Shown here: positions 54,195-63,042 of the stretch, piece after piece
Numbering within the stretch: position 1 is the stretch's first letter
How the letters are laid out: each line of letters begins with the position of its first letter
Assembly: GCA_028282885.1 (NCBI GenBank)
Contig: JANQGX010000012.1
Coordinates: 248,001 to 312,000 of the forward strand
DNA: 64,000 nucleotides
Source: SAR324 cluster bacterium
GTDB taxonomy: Bacteria > SAR324 > XYD2-FULL-50-16
Reading direction: 5' to 3'
Program-made: the position numbers and the translations under genes
Notes under the pieces: generated by a model
The model's database searches: none
The model's input: the letters and a program-made list of their open reading frames with translations, nothing else
Told to the model about the DNA's origin: nothing

Positions 54195-56315
54195 ATGGCA
54201 AATCGATTCGAGAAACTATTGGAACCGGGTATGATCGGACCGGTCAAAACCCGAAACAGGATGCTGAAGACAGCTAATGGAACCTCTTTTATGGAAGAGG
54301 ACCAGACCTGCGGTCCCAGAATGGTTGCCTTTTATGAGCGTCTGGCAAAAGGAGGCATCGGCTTTCTGGTGGTGGAATCCTGCGGGGTGGAATATCCGAA
54401 TGGTATTCAACACGTCCACTACCATGAAGACGGTTCTTACGAAGGTGTGCAACTGCATTTTGACGATGATAAATATATTCCCGGATTTAAAAAACTGACC
54501 GATGCTGTGCATGCCCAGGGTTGTCCGGTCTCAATCCAGTTTCAGCATTCCGGACCCTGGAATCCCTCCGGGCTCTTACCCCGGGATCCGAAGCTGCGGG
54601 ACGTGATGGGTCCCTCCTCCATGACCCAGGCGCAGCTTCCCGGTCCCGATTTTCTTCCTTGTCGCGAGATGACCAGGGATGAAATAGAGCAGCAGATAGA
54701 TAACTGGGCATCCGCCGCTGAAAGAGCTTACAAAGCCGGTTTTGACGCCTGTGAAATCAACCATGGAACGTGTCACCAGGGTGCAACATTCATGTCGCGC
54801 ATCTGGAACAGGCGGACTGATGAATACGGCTGTCAGAATTTCGAAAACCGCACTCGCTTTCTCAGACGCTGTATTGAAGAGGCAAAAAAACGGACGGGTC
54901 CCAACTTTGCGGTTCATACCCTGTTCAATATCGTGGAGTATAATCACCCCCTGGCCACAACGCTTGAAGAAGGCGCTGAAATGGCTGCCATTGTTGCCGA
55001 TGTGGCTGATGGAATCAATTGTAGGGCCGAGCGATACGGGCATCGGGGCGGCCTGTTGCAACCGGATCGCCTCCTCTTTCCGGAACCTCCCCACGACCTC
55101 CCCATGGACCTCGACTGGAGCCGGGGCGGAAAAGGAGCAACGGTGCCATTGGTGGAAGCGGTGAAAGCCAAGGGGGTCAAGATCCCCGTCTGGACCGCCT
55201 GCCGTTTTGATCCTGAGCTGGGAGAAGAGTATTTGCGAAAAGGCAGTTTGGATTTTGTAGGAATGACCAGACGCATACTGGCCGACCCCGAGCTTCCCAA
55301 TAAGGTCAGGGACGGACGGCTTGAAGATATTCGTTGTTGTAACGGTTGTCTGCACTGTTTTGACATGCGAAACAAGAACCTCAAACTGGAATGTCGCATT
55401 AATCCTACACTGGGCAGGGAGATCATTCCGGAATTCATGTTCAGAGCTGCCAAAAAGAAGAAAAAGGTGATGGTGATCGGTGGCGGTCCTTCCGGAATGG
55501 AAGCCGCACGGGTTGCTGCCAAAAGAGGACATGAGGTGTCCCTTTATGAAAAAGGACCCTATCTCGGAGGCCTGATTCCGGTGGCTGCTATTGTCAAGGA
55601 TCTGGAAACCGAGGATCTGACGAATTTCGTTAAATATCTGGCGACACAATTAACAAAGGAAGAGGTCCGGGTTCATCTGAAGACGGAAGTTACCTCCGAA
55701 CTGGTTAAGCGGGAAAAGCCGGATGCACTTATTATCGCAGCGGGGGCAGCTCACACCGAGTTCGATCTCCCCGGCGCTGATGATCCGAAAGTAATCAAGA
55801 CCGAGAAACTTCATGGAATGCTCAAGTTTTTCCTGAAGTTTTTTACCTCGGCCCAGATGGAGAAGCTGTCAAAAATCTGGATGCCGGTGAAGAAAAGCGT
55901 CGTAATCATGGGCGGAACCCTCCATGGTTGTGAATTGGCGGAATACCTGGTCAAACGGAAACGTGATGTGGCAATTGTGCATAACGGTCCGGAGGAGGAA
56001 CTGGGAGACAGGATGACAGTTGATGACCTGGATAATCTCTGGCCCTGGCTGCGACAAAAACGAGTTCCCATCTGGGCAGGTGTGGAATACAGGAAGGTCG
56101 CCGATGAGGGACTGGAAATCGTTATGCAGGATCGAAGGTCCTATATCGTGGAAGGTAAGAATATCATCACCACCCAGGATTGGGGGCCTAACAAGGAGAT
56201 AGCGGACCAATTCAGGGAACTGGTAGAGGAGACTCATGTGATCGGAAGCTGCAAAGAGCCGGGTTTGATTGTTGATGCGATGAAAGATGGCGCGTTGGTT
56301 GGTTACTCCATCTGA
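54195..56315 (+). CDS. FeS-flavin ene-reductase type oxidoreductase (first)
   Basis: 706 residues from the ATG at 54195, preceded by AAGGAAGGAAAT. It is built like 2,4-dienoyl-CoA reductase and trimethylamine dehydrogenase. An Old-Yellow-Enzyme TIM barrel with FMN occupies 1-370 (LLEPGMIGPVKTRNRMLK, FQHSGPW, DACEINHG, RRTDEYG). A [4Fe-4S] motif CxxCxxC-x11-C lies around 385-405 (CNGCLHCFDM). An FAD domain follows (VMVIGGGPSGMEAARVAA) and an NAD(P)H domain (VIMGGTLHGCELAEYLVKRK). A paralogue is at 57378. Confidence 0.9.
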   Translation: MANRFEKLLEPGMIGPVKTRNRMLKTANGTSFMEEDQTCGPRMVAFYERLAKGGIGFLVVESCGVEYPNGIQHVHYHEDGSYEGVQLHFDDDKYIPGFKKLTDAVHAQGCPVSIQFQHSGPWNPSGLLPRDPKLRDVMGPSSMTQAQLPGPDFLPCREMTRDEIEQQIDNWASAAERAYKAGFDACEINHGTCHQGATFMSRIWNRRTDEYGCQNFENRTRFLRRCIEEAKKRTGPNFAVHTLFNIVEYNHPLATTLEEGAEMAAIVADVADGINCRAERYGHRGGLLQPDRLLFPEPPHDLPMDLDWSRGGKGATVPLVEAVKAKGVKIPVWTACRFDPELGEEYLRKGSLDFVGMTRRILADPELPNKVRDGRLEDIRCCNGCLHCFDMRNKNLKLECRINPTLGREIIPEFMFRAAKKKKKVMVIGGGPSGMEAARVAAKRGHEVSLYEKGPYLGGLIPVAAIVKDLETEDLTNFVKYLATQLTKEEVRVHLKTEVTSELVKREKPDALIIAAGAAHTEFDLPGADDPKVIKTEKLHGMLKFFLKFFTSAQMEKLSKIWMPVKKSVVIMGGTLHGCELAEYLVKRKRDVAIVHNGPEEELGDRMTVDDLDNLWPWLRQKRVPIWAGVEYRKVADEGLEIVMQDRRSYIVEGKNIITTQDWGPNKEIADQFRELVEETHVIGSCKEPGLIVDAMKDGALVGYSI

Positions 56316-56618
56316 TATCAGCTCAGATTGCTCGTGGTAAATTTGCACCAAAGGATTGGTATTTCAGGTTACACACGAATCCATCTCTGGCATTCGGGCT
56401 TGCGAAAACCGCAACCCGGATTCTTAATCGATCAATCTCTTGGTACCGAATCATACTCGTGACGATAAATACATGCAAGACGGATGAAATCCTCATCGAA
56501 GCAGGCTGATGGGAGAGAAATTATATTAAACGCCATTGATACAAAAGACGGGAATTGAGTGCAATCCGGCAGGCTGGCTTTTAACCTCAAACGATGTTCA
56601 GACCGGGATTAAGCCTTA
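56316..56618. other. Intergenic region before the GntR gene
   Basis: 303 bp between the first ene-reductase-type gene and the regulator. No gene, hairpin or copy of the GGGTAC palindrome was seen. The regulator may have its own promoter here. Confidence 0.4.
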
Positions 56619-57299
56619 ATGAAAAAAATAGTCATTAAACAGCCTAAGACCATCAGGCAGAAGGTTTATGAGTATTTGAAGGATGCCATCTTTTATGGTG
56701 ATTATAAACCCGGTGACCGGTTGGTGGAATCTGAGATTGGAAAGAGCATCGGAACCTCCAGGACCCCTGTTCGGGAAGCCTTACATACCCTGGAGAGGGA
56801 AAAACTGGTCTCTTCTATTCCCAGGGTCGGTTATGTCGTCAATGAAATCAGCCTGAAGGATTTCGATGAACTTTGTGAAATCAGATTCGTATTGGAAGGC
56901 TTGGCCTTGAAGTGGGCCATGGAGAAGAAGCTGCAATCTTTGATATCATCCTTAAAGCAGAATGTCACCAAGGCGGAAAAACAGATTAAGGCCGGAGATA
57001 TCACGAAATTTATCGAAATTGACACAGCCTTTCACGATGTCATCGCCGATCTGGCCGGGAGCGATCATCTAAAAGAGTTAACAAGGAATATTCGTCTATA
57101 CGTCATCTATTTCCGATATCACAGTGTCCACCAAATAGCGAACGTCGATCTCATTCTCGCCGGGCACAAGGCTATCCTGGAAGCTGTGGAAAAGGGTGAT
57201 GTGGATGGCGCACAGATCGCGTTTAAAAACCATATCTATCAGTCTAAAGAAGATATCAGGCAATATGAAAAAATTAAAGAGGAAGGTAAAACAACATAA
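56619..57299 (+). CDS. GntR-family regulator with FCD domain
   Basis: 226 residues. A winged helix at the N-terminus (IRQKVYEYLKDAIFYGDYKP, then IGTSRTPVREALHTLEREKL) is followed by an FCD domain of all-alpha type (from about 75) with histidines and an acidic residue in ITKFIEIDTAFHDVIADLAG that could bind a metal and a carboxylate. FCD regulators sense small organic acids. It is embedded in the catabolic set and likely controls it, possibly through the two GGGTAC palindromes. Confidence 0.9.
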   Translation: MKKIVIKQPKTIRQKVYEYLKDAIFYGDYKPGDRLVESEIGKSIGTSRTPVREALHTLEREKLVSSIPRVGYVVNEISLKDFDELCEIRFVLEGLALKWAMEKKLQSLISSLKQNVTKAEKQIKAGDITKFIEIDTAFHDVIADLAGSDHLKELTRNIRLYVIYFRYHSVHQIANVDLILAGHKAILEAVEKGDVDGAQIAFKNHIYQSKEDIRQYEKIKEEGKTT

Positions 57300-57377
57300 A
57301 TAGACCTTTCCGGGGATCAGACAGAGTGTAAATCGAAAAAACAGGAAGTATCGCGGAGTAAAACCAGGGAGTAGTCC

Positions 57378-59453
57378 ATGCCTGCAAAGAAATTTCAAAA
57401 ACTGCTGGAACCTTTTCAAATCGGTCGTGTCAGAATGCGAAACCGGATCATGAAAACGGGTGCGGGAACCTCTTTTATTGAGGAAAACGGGCAGGTTGGA
57501 GACAGGATCATTGGGTTTTACGAAGCCCTGGCCAGGGGAGGAGTCGGTCTGGTCACAGTGGAATCGACGGGCGTTGATTTTCCGACTGGTATTCACCATC
57601 CATCGGTTCAGCTTCATTTTGAAAATGACTCTTATCTGCCTGGTTTTCAGAAACTTACGGAAGCAGTACACAAGCAAAATTGCCCCGTCTTTATACAATT
57701 GTTTCATTCCGGTCCCTGGCATCCGCAGAGCTGGTCCGGAATTCAACCCATTGCGGCTTCCGCCTTGCCCAAAAGTGATCTGCCCCACCAGCATCTGGAT
57801 GAGCCCAGGGCGGTCAGCAAAGAAGAGATCAGCGAACTGGTTGGAAAGTTTGCTGATGCCGCAGAAAGAGCCAAAAGGGCCGGATTTGACGGCGTTGAAG
57901 TCAATACCTCCTCCACCCACCTGATCAACAGTTTCCTGTCACCGGGCTGGAACCGTCGTACCGATGAGTACGGTCCGCAAAACCTGGAAAACCGCTCCCG
58001 GTTTCTGGTTGATATCGTGAAAGCGATCAAGAAGAGAGTCGGCAAGGATTTTCCGGTGAGTGTTCTGCTGACAGGTGTTGAATACGGGGTGTCAGACGGC
58101 ATTATTCTGGAGGATGCCTGTGGATTCGCCCTCTTGCTGGAAAAAGCCGGCGTCGACGCCATCCAGGTGCGCGGTTATGGATACCGACGCTATGAGTTCA
58201 TCCATCCCGGTCCGGAACAGCTTCTCTATCCGGAACCTATCGATCCGCTGCCGCCAGAGCTGGATTGGAGTAAAAATGGTGCGGGTGCGTTTGTACCACT
58301 GGCGGAAGAATTCAAGAAGATTCTGTCGGTTCCGGTAATAACAGTGGGTAGATTGAATCCGGAAATGGGAGAAGCTATTCTGAGAGCAGGTAAAGCCGAT
58401 ATCATTGCCATGAACCGCCGCCTGTTGGCAGATCCGGACCTACCTCTCAAGGTTGCCGCCGGCAGGCTGGATGATATTGCCCCCTGCACCGGATGCCTGT
58501 ATTGCTGGTCACGCCGCAGGCAGAATCTCACTATCAAATGTCGAATTAATTCAAGGCTGGGAAGAGAGAGGGAGCTCATCCTCACTCCGGTTGAGCAATC
58601 CCGAAAGGTTTTGGTGGTTGGCAGCGGTCCCGCCGGTATGGAAGCAGCCAGGATAGCGGCCCTGAGAGGCCATAAAGTGACCTTGCTGGAAAAAGAGGCC
58701 GGGGTTGGCGGTCTGTTGCCGCTTGCCGCCATGGTCAAAGGGGCCAGAATAGAGGATGTACCATTGGTCTTCAAGTATTTGCAGAGACAATTGTTAAAAC
58801 AGAATGTCAGCATTAGGAAAGGCAATGAGGCCGATGTCAATTCCATTATCGCATTTCAACCGGATGCAGTTATTGTCGCAACTGGTGGAAAACCTATAGT
58901 TCCCGATATCCCGGGGATTTTTCAAAAAAACGTGCTCTTGATGGCCAGGCTCCATAAGCAGTTGAAGTTTTTCCTAAGGTTTTTCAACTCTTATCAGCTA
59001 AATCGACTATCAAAAATCTGGATGCCGGTTGGGAAAAGAGTCGCCATCATCGGTAGTGGTATCCAGGCCTGTGAATTGGCCGAGTTTCTCGTTAAACGCA
59101 AAAGACAGGTAACCATCATCGACAAAGAGGAGTTTCCCGGACAGGAAATGGTACCGGAAGAGACCAGAAACAGCCTGTTGGATTGGCTGGGGCGCAAAGG
59201 GACAGTTTTTTATATGAATGCTCATGTCGAGAAAATTGTCCCGACCGGTGTCAGATTCCTGACAAAGGAGGGAGAGGAAAAACTGGTTCGAGCTGATACG
59301 ATAATTCCGGCCCTGCCCCTGTTAAAAAATATGGATCTATACCATTCCCTTGGTAATGCGATTAAAGAAATATATGCTGTCGGAGACTGTGCCAAACCGG
59401 GACTGATACCGGATGCAGTAAACACCGGTGCCGAGGTTGGCTATAAGCTGTAA
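57378..59453 (+). CDS. FeS-flavin ene-reductase type oxidoreductase (second)
   Basis: 691 residues, the same architecture as the protein at 54195: TIM barrel (LLEPFQIGRVRMRNRIMK, FHSGPWHP, GVEVNTSS), cysteine motif CTGCLYC...C with spacing x2, x2, x11, FAD loop VLVVGSGPAGMEAARIAA and a second nucleotide loop AIIGSGIQACELAEFLVKRK. Both have the CxxCxxC variant rather than the CxxCxxxC of E. coli FadH. The paralogues differ clearly in the barrel, so they may act on different double bonds. Confidence 0.9.
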   Translation: MPAKKFQKLLEPFQIGRVRMRNRIMKTGAGTSFIEENGQVGDRIIGFYEALARGGVGLVTVESTGVDFPTGIHHPSVQLHFENDSYLPGFQKLTEAVHKQNCPVFIQLFHSGPWHPQSWSGIQPIAASALPKSDLPHQHLDEPRAVSKEEISELVGKFADAAERAKRAGFDGVEVNTSSTHLINSFLSPGWNRRTDEYGPQNLENRSRFLVDIVKAIKKRVGKDFPVSVLLTGVEYGVSDGIILEDACGFALLLEKAGVDAIQVRGYGYRRYEFIHPGPEQLLYPEPIDPLPPELDWSKNGAGAFVPLAEEFKKILSVPVITVGRLNPEMGEAILRAGKADIIAMNRRLLADPDLPLKVAAGRLDDIAPCTGCLYCWSRRRQNLTIKCRINSRLGRERELILTPVEQSRKVLVVGSGPAGMEAARIAALRGHKVTLLEKEAGVGGLLPLAAMVKGARIEDVPLVFKYLQRQLLKQNVSIRKGNEADVNSIIAFQPDAVIVATGGKPIVPDIPGIFQKNVLLMARLHKQLKFFLRFFNSYQLNRLSKIWMPVGKRVAIIGSGIQACELAEFLVKRKRQVTIIDKEEFPGQEMVPEETRNSLLDWLGRKGTVFYMNAHVEKIVPTGVRFLTKEGEEKLVRADTIIPALPLLKNMDLYHSLGNAIKEIYAVGDCAKPGLIPDAVNTGAEVGYKL

Positions 59454-59490
59454 TGGTAATAATGACAACCCAATTTGAGGAGAACAGATC

Positions 59491-60048
59491 ATGGATGTAT
59501 TAGAGGCCATCGATAAACGGAGAACTGTCCGGGTTTTTAAAGAAAAGGCCACAGGGGAGCAGATCAAAAAACTGCTTTTGGCCGGTGTCAAGGCTCCATC
59601 CGGTGGGAACAAGCAATCCTGGGAGTTTATCCTGGTTGAGGACAGGGAACTTATCGATAAACTGGCTGAATATAAATACTATATGAACAGGGAATTCAAG
59701 CCTGCGGAAGGGCAAACCCGGGACGATGTCGAAAAAGCGGCAAGATTCCAGCAGAAGGCCTTTGCCAATGCGAATGTTATTGCCGTTTGCAGTAATAGTG
59801 GAATGGTTGCGGACGGTTGGCTGGCAGTTGAGAATATTCTGCTGGCAGCAACCGCCGAAGGTTTGGGTTCCGGGATTATTGCCCTCAGAGGAGACGCCCG
59901 GACAAAAACGGAAAAATTACTTGATATTCCGGAAAACAAGGAGTTGGTGTGTGTTATTAAAATCGGTGTTACGGAAGAGGAGCCCAAACCAAGGAAACTC
60001 AGACCCGAATTCAGTTGGTTGCACAAAAACAAGTATTCGCAATCCTAG
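59491..60048 (+). CDS. Nitroreductase-family FMN oxidoreductase
   Basis: 185 residues. RRTVRVFKEKATGEQIKKLL and KAPSGGNKQSWEFILVED form the FMN-binding start, and LGSGIIALRGDARTKTEKLL with KIGVTEEEPKPRKL the C-terminal part. The family reduces nitro groups, quinones or other acceptors with NAD(P)H. Some members in catabolic clusters dehydrogenate rather than reduce. It follows the second ene-reductase-type gene by 37 bp and is followed by the second LDH/MDH-like gene. Confidence 0.87.
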   Translation: MDVLEAIDKRRTVRVFKEKATGEQIKKLLLAGVKAPSGGNKQSWEFILVEDRELIDKLAEYKYYMNREFKPAEGQTRDDVEKAARFQQKAFANANVIAVCSNSGMVADGWLAVENILLAATAEGLGSGIIALRGDARTKTEKLLDIPENKELVCVIKIGVTEEEPKPRKLRPEFSWLHKNKYSQS

Positions 60049-60159
60049 TGCCTTGTAAACCGTGGATCAGCGGAAAAGAGGGGGATCCAAGGCGGGGAGA
60101 TTTGAGTTGATAAAATCCTGATGTTTAATCAAATCACGGCAATAAGGAGCAGATCAGCC

Positions 60160-61086
60160 ATGAAAATATCAATCTTAGGGGCCACCGGGAGCATTGGCGC
60201 CCCAACAGCATTTTACATCGCTATTTCAGGATTGGCGGATGAGCTTTTGATGGTAGGGGGGAGGCGGCAAAATGTCCTGGAACATCATGCCACCGACATT
60301 GGTGAAGCTGCAGCAACAACGGGTTGCAAAGTGAGTCATGGCGATTACGAGGACCTTGCAGATTCAAACATTATTATCAACGCTGCTGGAGCGCATATGC
60401 CCTTGCATCTGGAACGCAGCATGAGGGTTGAAAATCAGGCCAGGTTTACGAGTGACATCACGGCAAAAATAAAAAAAGTCAGCCCTAATGCCGTTGTGAT
60501 AACAGCCATCAACCCGATAGATACCACCAATTATGCGGCTTTTCTTTCAGGTGGTTTCGACCGGAAACAACTAATCGGATACTCAATCAACGATACCATT
60601 CGATTTCGTCAGTCCCTGGCAGGGGAACTAAAAGAAAACGTCAGCAAGGTTGAATGTATCGTCATCGGGGAACACGGGCCAACCCAGGTACCCCTATTCA
60701 GCTCGGTGAAAATCGATGGCAAAACGACGAGCCTGACGGAAGATATGAAGAAGAGAATTCGTGCGGGAATGTGGGGGACCATCAAGATATATGAATCCCT
60801 GGATGCGGGACGTACTTCCGGTTGGACCTGTGCCGTTGGGTTGACAACCCTTGTCAGGGCTATGGTTGAAGATAGCGATGCGGTGTTTCCCTGTTCGGTT
60901 GTATTAAACGGGGAATATGGACTGCAGGATATCAGTATGGGAGTGCCTGTAAAACTCGGTAAGAATGGTGTCAAGGAAGTTCTTGAATATGAGTTGACCT
61001 CCGATGAACAGGAGGGTTTGAAAAACACCGCTGCAACGCTGCAATCAGATGCGGCGATTGTACGGGAAACATTGAAGGTCTGGTAA
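60160..61086 (+). CDS. Lactate/malate dehydrogenase family protein (second)
   Basis: 308 residues from the ATG at 60160, which has AAGGAG ten bases upstream; an in-frame ATG at 60121 lacks one. NAD loop ISILGATGSIGAPTAFYIA, AINPIDTTNYAAFL, catalytic His in GEHGPTQVPLF and Arg in DTIRFRQSL. The paralogue at 53097 shares these motifs, but the two differ in the loop around SIND and in the INPI/TNPV step, hinting at different substrates. It is just upstream of the TRAP genes. Confidence 0.85.
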   Translation: MKISILGATGSIGAPTAFYIAISGLADELLMVGGRRQNVLEHHATDIGEAAATTGCKVSHGDYEDLADSNIIINAAGAHMPLHLERSMRVENQARFTSDITAKIKKVSPNAVVITAINPIDTTNYAAFLSGGFDRKQLIGYSINDTIRFRQSLAGELKENVSKVECIVIGEHGPTQVPLFSSVKIDGKTTSLTEDMKKRIRAGMWGTIKIYESLDAGRTSGWTCAVGLTTLVRAMVEDSDAVFPCSVVLNGEYGLQDISMGVPVKLGKNGVKEVLEYELTSDEQEGLKNTAATLQSDAAIVRETLKVW

Positions 61087-61167
61087 ACAGTCCAGGAAGT
61101 AATATCACACTGGTTTTTTAAACGCTTTAGACTTTTCGAACCTGTCGCATTGATTTTTACACTAAGA

Positions 61168-61225
61168 ATCGATTTCACCGGCGTCAGTGAAACGGCAGGT
61201 TCTAATCCAGCCTGGTGAAATCGAT
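61168..61225. repeat. 12-bp perfect inverted repeat upstream of the TRAP genes
   Basis: ATCGATTTCACC at 61168-61179 recurs as its reverse complement GGTGAAATCGAT at 61214-61225, with 34 bp between. A smaller palindrome TTTCAC/GTGAAA lies inside. It is in the 286-bp gap between the LDH/MDH-like gene and the TRAP binding-protein gene, and may be an operator pair or a folded leader. No T-run follows. Confidence 0.55.
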
Positions 61226-61372
61226 CAAGAGTGAGGAAGGTGGTTTGTTGGATTGCTGATTTTCAGCAGAATTGTTCTTTTCCCCGGAATCTTCAATGAT
61301 GAAGTTTCCATCGAAGCAGCGGTTAAACAACAGTAAAAACCGCAGTGAACAGCTATTAAGGAGGGACTTGAA

Positions 61373-62356
61373 ATGAAAAAAGCGATGTTGAAGACATTGA
61401 TGGCAGTTTTGGTGGGTTGTTTCATGCTGGTCGCACCCCTGCATGCGGCTAACAAAGAAATTAAACTTAATCTCTGGTCGGCATGGGTGCCCGATACTTT
61501 TTCAACCGATCCTTTTATGCATATGTTTAAGGACATGGTCAATGAACAGGGCAAGGCGGTCAATCTAAACGTCAGATTCGTTGGCGGCCCCGAAGTGTTC
61601 AAGGCCTTCGACGGTATTGAGGCATTGCGGGCAGGTGTAATCGATGCTGCCTATACAGCCGCCGTCTATCACGCCAGTGTGGTGCCGGAAGCCAGGGCGA
61701 TGATGCTCTCCCAGCTCACACCCATGGAAGAACGAAAAACCGGGGCGTACGACCTCATGAACAAGTTTCATGAAAAAAAGGCGGGTATCCATTTTCTGTT
61801 CAGGCTGGGCCTGCAGCCATATTTTAATTTCTACATGAATGTCGAGCTGGACAAGGTTGATTTTAAAGGGTTGAAGCTGCGCTCCACGCCGGCCTATGAC
61901 GCGATAATCAAACACTTAAACGGAGCGATTATCAGGACTCAAATGAGCGAAGTCTATACCGCCCTGGAAAGGGGTGTGATTCAGGGATACGGTTTTCCAA
62001 CCCTGGGTATCGCCGATCATAAGCTGGAAGAAGTGACCAAGTATGTCTGGGGTCCGGCATTTTATGCTTCACCGACAGGGATCTTCATCAACCTTGCCAA
62101 GTGGAATGCCATGTCTGAAGAGCAGCGCAATGTGCTGACCGAAATCGGCAAAAAAATGGAAGTCGAATCGACCAGGATGTTCGCCGACTATGTAAAAAAA
62201 GACAGGGATCTGCTTAAAAAATCAGGTGTGAAAATTTATAAACTCTCACCTGCAAAGGAAAAGAAGCTCCTGGAAATCACCCACGAGGCCGGTTGGAAAA
62301 TGGTTATGGATAAGGCACCGGCTGTTGCGGCTCTTAAGCCTTTGATGTCGAAGTAA
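61373..62356 (+). CDS. dctP: TRAP transporter substrate-binding protein (DctP family)
   Basis: 327 residues with a signal peptide (LVAPLHAA near 25) and an AAGGAGGG ribosome site. Family features: LWSAWVPDTF start, a GPEVFKAFDGIEALRAGVID segment, LKLRSTPAYDAIIKHLNGA with the conserved Arg that salt-bridges the substrate carboxylate, and TEVYTALERGV-type SEVYTALERGVIQGYGF. It binds an organic acid in the periplasm for the QM permease encoded next. The substrate is presumably what the enzymes upstream metabolise. Confidence 0.92.
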   Translation: MKKAMLKTLMAVLVGCFMLVAPLHAANKEIKLNLWSAWVPDTFSTDPFMHMFKDMVNEQGKAVNLNVRFVGGPEVFKAFDGIEALRAGVIDAAYTAAVYHASVVPEARAMMLSQLTPMEERKTGAYDLMNKFHEKKAGIHFLFRLGLQPYFNFYMNVELDKVDFKGLKLRSTPAYDAIIKHLNGAIIRTQMSEVYTALERGVIQGYGFPTLGIADHKLEEVTKYVWGPAFYASPTGIFINLAKWNAMSEEQRNVLTEIGKKMEVESTRMFADYVKKDRDLLKKSGVKIYKLSPAKEKKLLEITHEAGWKMVMDKAPAVAALKPLMSK

Positions 62357-62429
62357 TCAATGCTTCCCTTTTCTTTAAAAGAGCAATAGCATGTTGTTGA
62401 AGATTTAGTCCTGCTATTGTGTAACTCCG

Positions 62430-62461
62430 ATAAGGGGGATGGACTGCCCCGTCCCCCTTAT
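62430..62461 (+). terminator. Intercistronic hairpin between TRAP P and Q genes
   Basis: ATAAGGGGGA and TCCCCCTTAT form a perfect 10-bp stem with a 12-nt loop; TTCAAT follows. It lies in the 152-bp gap after dctP. Such hairpins commonly cut back expression of the membrane subunits relative to the abundant binding protein or stabilise the upstream messenger. Confidence 0.65.
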
Positions 62462-62508
62462 TTCAATACTTATATTCATCCGGCATTGACGGCAAGGTGT
62501 TTAAGTAA

Positions 62509-63018
62509 ATGGTGACCATCATGAAGAACTTTATGACAGCAATAAGCGACTTTTTTGACAAGGTTGTTAAGTATTTTGGTTACTTGGCAGCGGCCATATT
62601 GGTTTTGATTGCCGTTTTCATATCACTGGACGTGATCCTGCGCTTCACCATCAACAATCCGCTGATGTGGGTCTTCGAAACCACCGAATATGCCTTGCTG
62701 TTCATCACCTTTTTGGGGGCCACCTATGTTTTGAAACATGATGGGCATGTAAAGCTGGATCTTGTTTTGAATGTCATGGGAAAAAGATTTCGTTCGGGAT
62801 TCAATGCGGTGATGTCTCTCGTCATGGCCATTGTCTGCCTGGTGATCGCATGGTCATGTATTAAATATACGATTTATCTGTATCAAAACGATGTGATGAT
62901 CATTAAATACTATACCATTCCCCAATTTACAATTTACTTCATAATTCCGGTCGGCTTTGTAATGCTCTTTTTTCAATCCTTAAAACGGGCTTATCAGTAT
63001 TTACGGCAACTAATATAG
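62509..63018 (+). CDS. dctQ: TRAP transporter small membrane subunit (DctQ family)
   Basis: 169 residues with four transmembrane helices: YLAAAILVLIAVFISLDVIL, then TEYALLFITFLGATYVLK, MSLVMAIVCLVIAWSCIKYT and IYFIIPVGFVMLFFQSL. The MWVFETTEY and KHDGHVKLDL motifs are those of DctQ. It pairs with DctM, which begins 24 bp downstream. An ATG four codons later is an alternative start. Confidence 0.9.
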   Translation: MVTIMKNFMTAISDFFDKVVKYFGYLAAAILVLIAVFISLDVILRFTINNPLMWVFETTEYALLFITFLGATYVLKHDGHVKLDLVLNVMGKRFRSGFNAVMSLVMAIVCLVIAWSCIKYTIYLYQNDVMIIKYYTIPQFTIYFIIPVGFVMLFFQSLKRAYQYLRQLI

Positions 63019-63042
63019 AAGAGCGAATATCACGGAGGAACA

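Noticed and set aside
54576-55649. 357-codon open frame on the minus strand
   Set aside because: Antisense to the first ene-reductase-type gene, which has clear motifs throughout; no ribosome site or domain in the antisense product.
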